64,000 bases of DNA from GCA-2733415 sp964276095. GTDB lineage: Bacteria; Bacteroidota; Bacteroidia; Flavobacteriales; Flavobacteriaceae. This document shows, piece by piece, positions 49,802 to 58,823 of the stretch. A program made the translations under genes and the position numbers. Positions within the stretch are counted from its first letter, which is position 1. Each line of letters opens with the position of its first letter. The notes below the pieces were generated by a model. That model ran no database searches and was not told where the DNA came from. It saw nothing but the letters and a program-made list of their open reading frames with translations. The stretch spans positions 496,001-560,000 of the forward strand of contig CAXYDR010000001.1 of the NCBI GenBank assembly GCA_964276095.1, in the 5' to 3' direction.

Positions 49802-51457
49802 TTGTTAACTAACCTTTCCATAAAAAACTTTGCGCTAATTGATGCTTTAGAGGTGTCTTTTACGGATAAATTTTCAATTATCACTGGTGAAACTGGTGCA
49901 GGTAAATCTATATTACTTGGTGGATTAGGATTGATTTTAGGAAAAAGAGCAGATTTATCTGTTATAAATGACACCGATAAAAAGTGTGTTGTTGAAGCTC
50001 AGTTTGATATTGCTAATTACAAACTTGAAAGGTTATTTAAAAATTCAGAACTTGATTATGATGCTAACACAATTATTAGGAGAGAAATACTTCCTTCTGG
50101 TAAATCAAGAGCATTTATAAACGATTCTCCAGTGTCCTTACAAGTTTTAAAAAATATTAGCGAGCAATTAATTGATATTCATTCACAGCATCAAACAGGT
50201 CAATTAACGGATAATTCATTTCAATTTGAAGTGATTGATGCCTTAGCTAAAAATGAAACTAATTTATCAAAGTATAAAATAGCTTTAGGCTTATATAAAA
50301 ACGAATTACGCGAGTTAGAGGATTTATATGAATTGCAAAAAACATCTAATGAATCTCATGATTACAATTCGTTTTTATTAAATGAGTTGTTAGATGTAAA
50401 GCTAGATAAATTGGATCAAGAGGCTTTGGAAGAAGAGCTTGAGCAGTTGAGTAATGTTGATACTATTGAACAGCAGTTATCACATGCAAATCAGCTGTGT
50501 TCAAATGATCAGGTAGGTGTTTTGAATTCGTTGACAGAATTAAAATCTGTATTGCGTAGTATTTCTGATTTTTCTACAGATTATAAATCAATATTTGATC
50601 GAGTAGAATCGGTCCAAATTGAGTTAGAAGATGTTTTTGGAGAAATTGAAACTTCTCAGCAGAATATTGTGGCTAATCCTGAACGATTGCTATCGGTTAC
50701 AGAGGTCTTAAATAAGCTTCAGAGTTTATTGCAAAAGCATCATGTAGCTTCGGTAGAAGAATTGTTGATAATCCAAAATGAATTAGATGACAAAGTTTGT
50801 GTTGTTGCTAATTTAGATGAAACAATAGCGACTAAAAAAGTTATAGTTGCAGAAAAGGAATCGATTGTAGTTTTATTAGGAAACCAATTGCATGAAAAAC
50901 GTACTATTGCCATACCGAAATTAGTTAAACAGTTAGAGAAAATATTGAATAACTTAGGGATGGAAAATGCCAAGTTTGAAATTTCTGTGATTCAAGAGCC
51001 TAATTTTCTAACGAATGGTAATGATGTATTGTCATTTTTATTTTCAGCAAATAAGGGAGGTAACTTTAATGAACTTAAAAAAGCAGCATCTGGTGGAGAA
51101 TTATCTAGGATTATGCTGGCAATAAAAGCTATTTTATCTAAATACAAACATTTACCAACTATAATGTTTGATGAAATTGATACAGGAGTATCTGGTGATG
51201 TTGCTCATAAAATGGGTATGTTAATGCAGTATATGAGTGAAAATATGCAAGTATTTAGTATTACGCATTTATCTCAAATTGCTAGTAAAGGATCCAGTCA
51301 TTTTAAAGTGTACAAAGAGGATGTTGATGGAAAAACAAAATCTAACTTGAAACACTTATCTTATGAAGAAAGAGTAAATGAAATTGCTGAAATGATAGGA
51401 GGTAAAGAACTTACTGAAACGGCTTTAAATCACGCGAAAGAATTATTGAGCAATTAA
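49802..51457 (+). CDS. recN: DNA repair ATPase RecN
   Basis: 551 aa from a TTG start at 49802; the first residues LTNLSIKNFALIDALEVSF are the standard RecN beginning, and no ATG is available upstream in frame. Walker A is FSIITGETGAGKSILL near residue 30; long coiled coils fill about 150-370; the ABC signature is ASGGELSRIMLA near 435 and Walker B TIMFDEIDTGVSG near 462. It is an SMC-like protein that holds broken DNA ends for recombinational repair. End of the bamD run, 45 nt after the DUF4835 gene. Confidence 0.94.
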   Translation: MLTNLSIKNFALIDALEVSFTDKFSIITGETGAGKSILLGGLGLILGKRADLSVINDTDKKCVVEAQFDIANYKLERLFKNSELDYDANTIIRREILPSGKSRAFINDSPVSLQVLKNISEQLIDIHSQHQTGQLTDNSFQFEVIDALAKNETNLSKYKIALGLYKNELRELEDLYELQKTSNESHDYNSFLLNELLDVKLDKLDQEALEEELEQLSNVDTIEQQLSHANQLCSNDQVGVLNSLTELKSVLRSISDFSTDYKSIFDRVESVQIELEDVFGEIETSQQNIVANPERLLSVTEVLNKLQSLLQKHHVASVEELLIIQNELDDKVCVVANLDETIATKKVIVAEKESIVVLLGNQLHEKRTIAIPKLVKQLEKILNNLGMENAKFEISVIQEPNFLTNGNDVLSFLFSANKGGNFNELKKAASGGELSRIMLAIKAILSKYKHLPTIMFDEIDTGVSGDVAHKMGMLMQYMSENMQVFSITHLSQIASKGSSHFKVYKEDVDGKTKSNLKHLSYEERVNEIAEMIGGKELTETALNHAKELLSN

Positions 51458-51626
51458 TTATTGTCTTTTCGACTATTCTTTTTTATACTCTTCAAATTTA
51501 ATTTTTCTTGTTTTTAACCCACTAGAAGGTTAAATTTACTTTTGACTTCACTTTAAAAATAACATTAATTAACTCATACCTCGTCTGTTTTACTGAGGAT
51601 GTTGATCATTTAATTCATTTTGTATT

Positions 51627-52307
51627 ATGGCACAAATTTCAAAATCTTCAAATACTTTTCTAAAAGCCTTGGCTAAAAATAATAATAGAGAATGGTTTGC
51701 TGATCATAAGCAAGAATTTAAGGAACATGAAAAAGATGTTAAACTATTTTTTCAAGTAGTATTAGAAAAGCTAGCTACAACAGATGATATAGAGGCATAT
51801 AAAATGATGCGTATTTATAGAGATGTTCGTTTTTCAAAAGATAAAACACCATATAAAGCACGTTTCGCAGGAAGTTTTAAAAGAACATCTGAACGATTAA
51901 GAGGTGGGTATTTTTTAAATTTAGAACCTGGAAATTGTGCTGTAGGCGGTGGGTTTTACGGACCAAATCCAGCAGATTTATTGCGTATACGTAAGGAGTT
52001 TGAATTAGATGCTTCTGAAATAAATGAAATTTTAGCAGACAAAAATTTTAAAAAAATATTTCCTAATGGTATTCAAGGAGAAGGAGTAAAGACTGCTCCA
52101 AAAGGATTTGATAAAAGTAATGAAGCTATTGAATTGATTAGAAAAAAGCAATTCTATGTAATGAAATCGTTTACAGATTCTGAAATGACTTCTGATAAAT
52201 TTGTAGATGAAGTGGTTAAGGTGTTTTTAACACTTCGCCCTTTTTTTGATTATATGAGCGAAGTATTAACTACAAATTTAAATGGGGAATCAATTTTAGA
52301 AGATTAA
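51627..52307 (+). CDS. DUF2461 protein (TIGR02453 family)
   Basis: 226 aa, the usual length. The motifs FLKALAKNNNREWFADHKQEF, MRIYRDVRFSKDKTPYKARF and GGGFYGPNPADLLRIRKEF are hallmarks of this family, which occurs across bacteria and fungi. The biochemical function is unknown. It is cytosolic with no signal peptide. It converges with the next minus-strand gene and overlaps its stop by 4 nt, so the two transcripts end against each other without a visible shared hairpin. Confidence 0.85.
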   Translation: MAQISKSSNTFLKALAKNNNREWFADHKQEFKEHEKDVKLFFQVVLEKLATTDDIEAYKMMRIYRDVRFSKDKTPYKARFAGSFKRTSERLRGGYFLNLEPGNCAVGGGFYGPNPADLLRIRKEFELDASEINEILADKNFKKIFPNGIQGEGVKTAPKGFDKSNEAIELIRKKQFYVMKSFTDSEMTSDKFVDEVVKVFLTLRPFFDYMSEVLTTNLNGESILED

Positions 52308-52723
52308 GCAGTTTTAGATAAATCTTCCGGGTATTCTAATACTAAAATATTGTCTTTCAATCGTTCAATAACTAAATTCATCATACGCTTGTTTAAGGCA
52401 GAAGAATTTTGAATGTATTGTTTGTATTCTTCTAATGAAAACACGCCAATAATCATCCCTTTTAATGAGTTCCTGAACTTAACGTCTCGTTGAATTGCAT
52501 TCTCTATGTAATGCAATTTCTTGTCAGTAGAAAGGCTGTAAAATACGTTTTTATGTTTTTTAACGTAATTTTTAAATCCTTCAAGAAGCAACTCTTTTTG
52601 AAATTTAATAGCCGGTCGTAAAGTAGCGTTTTGAAAATACTCACCTGTCGACATATTGTTATTAAGTGTAGTGGTTTTCACACCTAATCTAATCTTTAAT
52701 AAATCATTTGTTCTGTTATCCAT
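52304..52723 (-). CDS. Conserved flavobacterial protein, often named glyoxalase
   Basis: 139 aa. The sequence from FQNATLRPAIKFQKELLLEG to RFRNSLKGMIIGVFSLEEY and SSALNKRMMNLVIERLKD matches a family common in flavobacteria and often labelled glyoxalase in databases (from memory). No VOC metal ligands are visible, so that name is probably not justified. Soluble, helical, no signal peptide. Single gene convergent with the DUF2461 gene. Real by conservation pattern; function unknown. Confidence 0.68.
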   Translation of the reverse strand: MDNRTNDLLKIRLGVKTTTLNNNMSTGEYFQNATLRPAIKFQKELLLEGFKNYVKKHKNVFYSLSTDKKLHYIENAIQRDVKFRNSLKGMIIGVFSLEEYKQYIQNSSALNKRMMNLVIERLKDNILVLEYPEDLSKTA

Positions 52724-52814
52724 AATTTATAAAGTATTGGTTTACTCTAAATTACAAATTATTATAATTGATAAACGAAGTGTATAGTGCTAGTTATCAA
52801 CTAAGTTGTGAACA

Positions 52815-52846
52815 AAAAAAAGCGATTCCGAAAGGAACCGCTTTTA
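52815..52846 (-). terminator. Rho-independent terminator of the TlpA-like gene
   Basis: AAAAAAGCGATTCC-GAAA-GGAACCGCTTTT with one mismatch; T tail on the minus strand, 23 nt after the stop at 52869. Confidence 0.8.
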
Positions 52847-52868
52847 AATAATATGTTAATTCTTGTGA

Positions 52869-53921
52869 TTAAAGTCCTCGAGCAGTAAGTACTTCAATTA
52901 ATTTAGGGCTTGATGGTCTAGGAGCATCAGCATCAACAATATTTCCTTTAGGGTCTAATAATAAAAACCTTGGAATAGAGTTTACACCATATTCAGTAGC
53001 AAAAGTAGAACTGAATCCATTATCGGCAAATAGTTGAACACCTGTCAATTCTTTATCAGCTACCATTTTTTGCCAACCTTCATGAGCGGCAAGTGCTTTA
53101 GCTTCTTTAGTTTCACCTTCATAACCTCTACCGTCATCAAGAGAGATACTTACGAACTCGATGTTTTTACCATGATATTTTGCTTCAACTTCTTTTAAAG
53201 AAGGAATTTCTTTTTTACAAGGTCCACACCAAGTAGCCCAAAGATCTACATATACATATTTCCCTTTTAAATCAGCTAAAGATGTTTTTCCACCTTTAAC
53301 ATTTTCATAGTTTTCAAATGAAGGAGAAGGAGTGCCAATTAAAGCTTTCATTTTATTTTTAGCAGTGAACATTTGTGCTAATTGAGCAGACATACCTTCT
53401 AGAGATTTAGATTGATTTGCTACTGTAGCGCTATCTAATAAATCACTTGAAGAATTTAATGTTTCCATGTATTCTTTTTTGAAAGCTTCTATTCCGGTAT
53501 CAAAACCTGCTTGATCTCCAGAAATAAGTGTTTCGTAGTCTAAGTTCTCTTGTAATAAAATAAGCTTAGCAAATAATTCATTTGCTTTTGCACCATCACC
53601 TGTAAAAGCAAGTGATTTGTCAAATTCTGTTGCATCAACAGTCATATTAAAATGCTGACCGTTTTTTACATATACTTGTGCATATTGATTTCCAGCTAAA
53701 GCTACATAATCACCAGCGTCTAATCGTAAGGTATCTGTAAAAACACCATTTTCATCTAAGGTGATTTCTTTTTTAAGATCTCTTCCTTTGTAGATCATTA
53801 ACTTATCACCTTCTTTATTAGTTATTTTTCCAGTGAATAATGTATAATCTACTGGTTTTACTTCTTCTTTTTTACAAGAAACAATAGCTAAAGTTGCTAA
53901 AGCGAAAACAATTTTTTTCAT
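52869..53921 (-). CDS. TlpA-like thioredoxin lipoprotein with N-terminal DUF4369-like domain
   Basis: 350 aa. Lipoprotein signal (FALATLAIVSCKKE, cysteine near residue 17). Residues ~25-190 form an N-terminal beta-rich DUF4369-like domain (YTLFTGKITNKEGDKLMIYKG). The thioredoxin domain follows (about 205-350) with the redox site WATWCGPCKKEIP (CGPC). It faces the periplasm and reduces disulfides, as in cytochrome c maturation or general thiol repair. The partner is unknown. Single gene; the hutH gene is divergent. Confidence 0.88.
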   Translation of the reverse strand: MKKIVFALATLAIVSCKKEEVKPVDYTLFTGKITNKEGDKLMIYKGRDLKKEITLDENGVFTDTLRLDAGDYVALAGNQYAQVYVKNGQHFNMTVDATEFDKSLAFTGDGAKANELFAKLILLQENLDYETLISGDQAGFDTGIEAFKKEYMETLNSSSDLLDSATVANQSKSLEGMSAQLAQMFTAKNKMKALIGTPSPSFENYENVKGGKTSLADLKGKYVYVDLWATWCGPCKKEIPSLKEVEAKYHGKNIEFVSISLDDGRGYEGETKEAKALAAHEGWQKMVADKELTGVQLFADNGFSSTFATEYGVNSIPRFLLLDPKGNIVDADAPRPSSPKLIEVLTARGL

Positions 53922-54102
53922 TTCAATTTTATTAGGTTAATAGTAATCTGCTTGATATTATAGTTATAAAATTCTAGCAGTTTAAATTTAGAAAGTTTAA
54001 AAATACGAGAAAATCTATTAAGTTTTGATAATTACGTATAATAATGTTTGGAAATCAATTGAGCAAAGTCGATTTTTGATGTCCAAATCAAAGAATTTAA
54101 AT

Positions 54103-55608
54103 ATGATACATTACATAGGTACAAGTCACTTAAGCTTATCTGATATACAGACGATACTTTTAGAAGAAAAAAATATTGCTTTATCAGAAGAAGCTATTGA
54201 AAATATTCAGAAATGTAGAGCTTATTTAGATGATAAAATGGAGCGTGAATCTGCTCCGATTTATGGTATCAATACCGGATTTGGTTCTTTGTGTGATGTG
54301 AAAATTGAAAAAGAAAACTTAACATTATTGCAAGAAAACCTTGTAATGTCTCATGCGTGTGGGACAGGTGATAGAGTTCCGAATGAGATAGTAAAGTTAA
54401 TGTTGTTACTTAAAGTTCAAAGTTTAAGTTACGGACATTCTGGAGTTCAGTTGGTAACTGCGGAACGATTAATAACCATGTTTAATGAAGGAATATACCC
54501 AGTAATATATACTCAAGGATCATTAGGTGCGTCTGGAGATTTAGCGCCATTGGCTCACTTAGCATTACCATTAATTGGTGAGGGGACAGTTGTATACAAA
54601 GGTGAAGAAATTTCTTCTTCGGAGTTGTTTAACAAATTAGGTTGGGCAAAAATTATATTACAATCTAAAGAAGGTTTAGCATTGTTAAACGGAACTCAGT
54701 TTATGAGTGCTTATGGAGTGCATAACTTATTAAAAGCATACAAATTATCTTACTTTGCTGATGCAATTGGAACTATTTCATTAGAAGGGTTTAATGGTAA
54801 TAAATCACCATTTTTAACATATTCTCATATTATTCGCCCTCATAACGGTCAGTTACAAACTGCTGAGCGTATACTTTCTTTCTTAGATGATAGTGAGTTA
54901 ATTGAACAAGAAGGAAAAGCAGTTCAAGATCCTTATTCATTCAGATGTATGCCACAAGTACATGGAGCGTCAAAAGACACTTTAGCATTTGTAAAGAAAA
55001 CATTTGAAACGGAGATTAATTCGGTAACTGATAATCCGAATATTTTTATTGAAGAAGATATGATTATTTCTGCAGGGAATTTCCATGGTCAACCATTGGC
55101 TTTAGGGGCTGATTATTTAGCTATTGCAGTTGCAGAACTAGGAAGTATTTCTGAACGTAGAACTTATCAGCTTATTTCTGGTTTAAGAGGATTACCAGCG
55201 TTTTTGGTAAAAGAACCAGGATTAAATTCAGGATTTATGATTCCACAATATACAGCAGCTAGTATTGCAAGTGCGAACAAACAGTTGTGTACACCATCTA
55301 GTATTGATTCTATTGTGTCAAGTAACGGGCAAGAAGATCATGTAAGTATGGGAGCTAACGGAGCTGTAAAATGCAAGACAGTAATAGACAACGTAGAGCG
55401 TATTTTAGCAATTGAATTATTAAATGCTACTCAGGCATTAGAATTTAAAAGGCCATTAAAATCATCTCCATTTATTGAGAGTTTGGTTGAAGCTTACCGT
55501 AAAGAAGTTTCTTTTGTGGAGGTAGATAGATTATTACATAATGATATTCAAAAATCAATCGCCTTTATTCAAAATTTTGTATTGGATAAAGAAGTGTTGT
55601 TTGGTTAA
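54103..55608 (+). CDS. hutH: Histidine ammonia-lyase
   Basis: 501 aa from ATG 54103. The longest frame begins at 54025, but from 54103 the MIO-forming Ala143-Ser144-Gly145 (GASGDLAPLAHLAL) falls at the position known from Pseudomonas HutH (Ser143), so the shorter start is preferred. Other family motifs are YGINTGFGSLCD, SVTDNPNIF and GNFHGQPLAL. It converts L-histidine to urocanate and ammonia, the first step of histidine degradation. No other hut genes are adjacent, so the rest of the pathway lies elsewhere. Followed by a strong terminator. Confidence 0.92.
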   Translation: MIHYIGTSHLSLSDIQTILLEEKNIALSEEAIENIQKCRAYLDDKMERESAPIYGINTGFGSLCDVKIEKENLTLLQENLVMSHACGTGDRVPNEIVKLMLLLKVQSLSYGHSGVQLVTAERLITMFNEGIYPVIYTQGSLGASGDLAPLAHLALPLIGEGTVVYKGEEISSSELFNKLGWAKIILQSKEGLALLNGTQFMSAYGVHNLLKAYKLSYFADAIGTISLEGFNGNKSPFLTYSHIIRPHNGQLQTAERILSFLDDSELIEQEGKAVQDPYSFRCMPQVHGASKDTLAFVKKTFETEINSVTDNPNIFIEEDMIISAGNFHGQPLALGADYLAIAVAELGSISERRTYQLISGLRGLPAFLVKEPGLNSGFMIPQYTAASIASANKQLCTPSSIDSIVSSNGQEDHVSMGANGAVKCKTVIDNVERILAIELLNATQALEFKRPLKSSPFIESLVEAYRKEVSFVEVDRLLHNDIQKSIAFIQNFVLDKEVLFG

Positions 55609-55629
55609 AATATAAGTATTAAAATATAT

Positions 55630-55664
55630 AAAAAAAGAGCTACATAATTGTAGCTCTTTTTTTT
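55630..55664. terminator. Bidirectional terminator between hutH and acylphosphatase
   Basis: AAAAAAAGAGCTACA-TAAT-TGTAGCTCTTTTTTTT: 15-bp stem with A and T tracts. The converging genes share it. Confidence 0.9.
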
Positions 55665-55938
55665 ATCTTTTAATTTCAAATGAGTTGAATTGCTTTTTAG
55701 TATTCAATTTGAGAATCTTAACATCAGTAACCTTGGATAGGGGAGATCCTTCGTATTGAAGCCAATGTATAAACATATCTAGCTCTTGTTTTTCTCCCGT
55801 AACCTCAATAAAGACCGATCCGTCATTTTGATTAGTTACATAACCGTAAAGTCCTAATTTATTGGCTTTCTCAAAAGTAAATTTTCTAAACCATACTCCT
55901 TGAACTTTTCCAATGACTGTAATTTGTATACGATTCAC
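55663..55938 (-). CDS. Acylphosphatase
   Basis: 91 aa, the usual size. GKVQGVWFRKFTFEKANKLG holds the phosphate loop and catalytic Arg (FRK), and the catalytic Asn is in GYVTNQNDGSVFIEV. It hydrolyses acyl phosphates such as acetyl phosphate in the cytosol. The start is a GTG at 55938 whose G is the last base of the upstream stop (TAGTG), so translation is coupled to the thioesterase. Confidence 0.92.
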   Translation of the reverse strand: MNRIQITVIGKVQGVWFRKFTFEKANKLGLYGYVTNQNDGSVFIEVTGEKQELDMFIHWLQYEGSPLSKVTDVKILKLNTKKQFNSFEIKR

Positions 55939-56321
55939 TAAATTACTGGTATTGGGTTTTTGTATTCATTTATGGCAACAAAAGTAAAGTGCCCTGTAAC
56001 TGCAAGCTCTCTTTCATCTGAGTACATTCTTTCTGTAAAAATGTCTACTTGAATTTTACAACTTGTAGTTCCTACTTTTACAACCTTGGCTACCAATTCA
56101 ATAATACTTCCTTCAGGAATTGATTTGTCAAAATCTATTTTATCTGATGATATGGTTACCATTCTTTTTCTACTAAATCTAGTAGCGCATATAAATGAAG
56201 CTTCATCCATTAACTGAAGTGCAGTTCCTCCAAATAATGTTCCGTAATGATTTGTTGTATTAGGAAAAACAGCTTTAAAAATTCTAGTTTCTGAAAGTTT
56301 TATTCGTTCATCAAGTGTCAT
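55938..56321 (-). CDS. Acyl-CoA thioesterase (hotdog fold)
   Basis: 127 aa of the YciA/ACOT type. The motif FPNTTNHYGTLFGGTALQLMDEASFICATR carries the conserved Asn/His region and the catalytic Asp in LMDEAS (given here in parts: NHYGTLFGG and LMDEAS). It hydrolyses acyl-CoA esters; preferred chain length is unknown. It forms a two-gene operon with the acylphosphatase, sharing one base at the junction. Cytosolic. Confidence 0.9.
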   Translation of the reverse strand: MTLDERIKLSETRIFKAVFPNTTNHYGTLFGGTALQLMDEASFICATRFSRKRMVTISSDKIDFDKSIPEGSIIELVAKVVKVGTTSCKIQVDIFTERMYSDERELAVTGHFTFVAINEYKNPIPVI

Positions 56322-56432
56322 AAAAATGGTTTTATTATTGTCTACTACTATTATATAATGACTAAGTAGTTTGTTTATAAAGCAATCAATTAAAGTTATA
56401 CTAATAAAGGTATAAAAAATTATTACTTTACT

Positions 56433-56440
56433 TATTTTTG
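56433..56440 (+). promoter_or_regulatory. Bacteroidetes -7 box for the nitroreductase gene
   Basis: TATTTTTG fits TAnnTTTG and lies 16 nt before the ATG at 56457. No good TTG at -33. Confidence 0.5.
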
Positions 56441-56456
56441 CGGTAAAGATAGTAAT

Positions 56457-57086
56457 ATGAATATTATAGATAGCCTTAATTGGCGTTATGCTACTAAAAA
56501 ATTTGATGCAGATAAATATGTGTCAAATGATAAGTTGGCAATATTAAAAGAAGCATTTACACTTACACCAACATCATATGGTTTACAGCCTGTTAAGTTG
56601 GTAATAGTTAGTAATAAAGAGTTACAGAAAGAGTTGGTGCCACATTCATTTAATCAAGAGCAAGTTGCACAAGCATCTCATGTATTGGTTATTTGTATTG
56701 AGAATACCATTGATGAGGCTTACATTAGGGCACATTTTGAAAACGAAAAGAGTATTAGAGGAACTTCTGATGAAGTAATAGATTCTTTTAGGTCTTATTT
56801 AATTAATGATTTCTCAGGTAAAAAAGAAAGTGATATTAAAGAATGGGCTACTAAGCAAGCCTATATTACTTTAGGTAATTTGTTAACTGTTTGCGCATTA
56901 GAGAAAATTGACTCTTGCCCAATGGAAGGGTTTCTGCCAGAAAAGTATAATGAATTATTGAACTTGAAAACTATTGGATTATCTTCGGTATTAGCATTGC
57001 CGATTGGTTATAGAGCAGATGAAGATGTGTTTTCTAAATTTAAAAAAGTAAGAAAATCAGTCACAACTAATGTAATTACAATATAA
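56457..57086 (+). CDS. NAD(P)H-dependent nitroreductase family oxidoreductase
   Basis: 209 aa, NfsB-like. The FMN-binding start WRYATKKFDADKYVSNDKLA (RYATK), the TPTSYGLQPVKLVIV segment and the C-terminal LPIGYRADED are present. It is an FMN flavoprotein that reduces quinones or nitro compounds with NAD(P)H. The single gene has its own promoter; substrate unknown. Standard length, intact. Confidence 0.9.
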   Translation: MNIIDSLNWRYATKKFDADKYVSNDKLAILKEAFTLTPTSYGLQPVKLVIVSNKELQKELVPHSFNQEQVAQASHVLVICIENTIDEAYIRAHFENEKSIRGTSDEVIDSFRSYLINDFSGKKESDIKEWATKQAYITLGNLLTVCALEKIDSCPMEGFLPEKYNELLNLKTIGLSSVLALPIGYRADEDVFSKFKKVRKSVTTNVITI

Positions 57087-57142
57087 TTTTTGGTAAGGTT
57101 ATTGTGATGTATATTATAGTGAGTTAATAAAAATTGAAGTAG

Positions 57143-57586
57143 ATGAAGAATATCTTAGTTATAGTATTGTTATTTATTAGTACGTTGTTTTATGCACAAG
57201 AGCATGATCAACGTTTAAAATGGGAAACTGATTTTGATGTGGCAAAAGCCAAAGCAAAAACTAGTGATAAACCTATTTTGATATTGTTCACAGGAAGTGA
57301 TTGGTGTCCACCATGTAAAATGTTGAAAAAAGATTTTTTCCATTCGGATGCATTTGTTGATAAATCTAAAAAGTTTGTATTATTACTAGTAGATTTCCCA
57401 AGAAATAAAGAGTTAATTACACCAACTCAAGAAGCTGCTAATAAAGTTTTAAATTCAAAATATGGAGTAAGATCTCTTCCAACAGTTATTGCTGTGAATC
57501 ATAAAGGAGAAGTTCTTGATAAAATTAAAAGCTATAATTCAGGTAGAGATACTCGCTATCATTTTGAGTTTATAGACAAGCTTTAA
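57143..57586 (+). CDS. Secreted thioredoxin-fold protein (CPPC)
   Basis: 147 aa. Signal peptide 1-18 (ILVIVLLFISTLFYAQ). The thioredoxin-like fold carries LFTGSDWCPPCKMLKKDFF with a CPPC redox site and a later cis-Pro in RSLPTVIAV. It is like the DsbD-gamma or thioredoxin_7 group, acting in the periplasm on thiols. Followed by a very strong terminator. Partner unknown. Confidence 0.88.
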   Translation: MKNILVIVLLFISTLFYAQEHDQRLKWETDFDVAKAKAKTSDKPILILFTGSDWCPPCKMLKKDFFHSDAFVDKSKKFVLLLVDFPRNKELITPTQEAANKVLNSKYGVRSLPTVIAVNHKGEVLDKIKSYNSGRDTRYHFEFIDKL

Positions 57587-57603
57587 AATATAGTTGATAT
57601 CTT

Positions 57604-57650
57604 ATTATATAAAAAAAGGAACGCATATTGCGTTCCTTTTTTTATATAAT
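57604..57650. terminator. Bidirectional terminator between the thioredoxin and ribBA genes
   Basis: A perfect 22-bp stem (inner part GGAACGCA/TGCGTTCC) with a 3-nt TAT loop and A/T tracts on both sides. Serves the convergent genes 57586 and 57662. Confidence 0.92.
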
Positions 57651-57661
57651 AAGTTTGTTTT

Positions 57662-58813
57662 TTATTCGTAACTAGTATAGTCAACGATTTCTAACCCATA
57701 TCCAATCATACCTACACGTTTTTCATGTTGATTAGTATTAGATATTAAATTTAGTTTATGGATGTCTAAATCGTGTAAAATTTGAGCTCCGATACCAAAA
57801 TCTTTTATATCCATCTTTATTCTTGGTGCTCTAATGTTACCTTCAGATTGGTTTGATTTTAATTTCTCTAATCTACTTAATAAGTTTAGAGAAGGGCTTT
57901 CCTGATTGATAAATACATAAGCTCCTTTTTCTGATTTGTTAATCAATTCAAAAATTCCTTCTAATTTTTTGTCTGTATTAAAAGTAAGCGTATCTAATAT
58001 ATCATTGTTCACTAGAGTAGAGGTTACACGAACTGTGACTGCCTCATCCTGTGTCCAAGTACCTTTAGTTAAGGCTAAATGCACTTGATTGTTTGTTGTT
58101 TGTTTGTAAGCTCGTAATCTATAGCTTCCAAAACGAGTCTGTATTTCAAAATCTTCTTTTTTCTCAATTAATGAGTCGTGTTCCATTCTGTAAGCAACTA
58201 AGTCTTCAATAGAAACAATTTTTAAATCAAACTTTTTCGCAACTTTAATTAATTGAGGTAAACGAGCCATAGATCCATCATCATTCATGATTTCTACAAT
58301 TACTCCTGCGGGTTTTAAGCCTGCTAAACGAGCAAAGTCAATTGCTGCTTCAGTATGTCCAGTTCTACGTAAAACACCACCTTCTTTAGCTTTTAGAGGG
58401 AAAATATGCCCTGGTCTGTTTAAATCGTGTGGTTTAGTATCTTCTTTAACTAAAGCTTGAATAGTTAGCGCTCTATCGCTTGCGGAAATACCAGTTGTAA
58501 CACCTTTTCCGTTTAAGTCTACAGAAATAGTAAATGCGGTTTCCATAGGATCAGAACTATTACTAGTCATCATGTTCAATTTCAACTCATCACATCTTTT
58601 TTCAGTAAGAGGGGCGCAAATTAATCCTCTACCATGAGTAGCCATAAAGTTGACCATTTCAGGAGTTATTTTTTCAGCAGCAGCTAAAAAATCACCTTCA
58701 TTTTCTCTGTCTTCATCATCAACAACAATAATTACTTTTCCTTGTCTGATATCATCAATTGCATCATGTATGCTGTCAAGTTGAATTGTTGAGTTGTTAT
58801 TCGTTCCTGTCAT
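57662..58813 (-). CDS. ribBA: RibBA: DHBP synthase with degenerate GTP cyclohydrolase II domain
   Basis: 383 aa. The RibB domain (about 1-205) has the metal and substrate motifs DDEDRENEGDF, RPGHIFPLK and RRTGHTEAAIDFARLAG, so it should make 3,4-dihydroxy-2-butanone 4-phosphate from ribulose 5-phosphate for riboflavin synthesis. The RibA-like C-terminal domain (about 215-383) lacks the zinc-binding cysteines: the place where family members have ECLTGDVFGS is occupied by TLVNNDILDTL, with no Cys. GTP cyclohydrolase II activity is therefore unlikely. A separate ribA is expected elsewhere. Last gene of the lptF/G run, 10 nt after the previous stop. Confidence 0.9.
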   Translation of the reverse strand: MTGTNNNSTIQLDSIHDAIDDIRQGKVIIVVDDEDRENEGDFLAAAEKITPEMVNFMATHGRGLICAPLTEKRCDELKLNMMTSNSSDPMETAFTISVDLNGKGVTTGISASDRALTIQALVKEDTKPHDLNRPGHIFPLKAKEGGVLRRTGHTEAAIDFARLAGLKPAGVIVEIMNDDGSMARLPQLIKVAKKFDLKIVSIEDLVAYRMEHDSLIEKKEDFEIQTRFGSYRLRAYKQTTNNQVHLALTKGTWTQDEAVTVRVTSTLVNNDILDTLTFNTDKKLEGIFELINKSEKGAYVFINQESPSLNLLSRLEKLKSNQSEGNIRAPRIKMDIKDFGIGAQILHDLDIHKLNLISNTNQHEKRVGMIGYGLEIVDYTSYE

Positions 58814-58823
58814 TTTGTTCTTG

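Noticed and set aside
52304..52723. Glyoxalase activity for the 139-aa protein
   Set aside because: No VOC metal ligands are seen; the database name appears unsupported.
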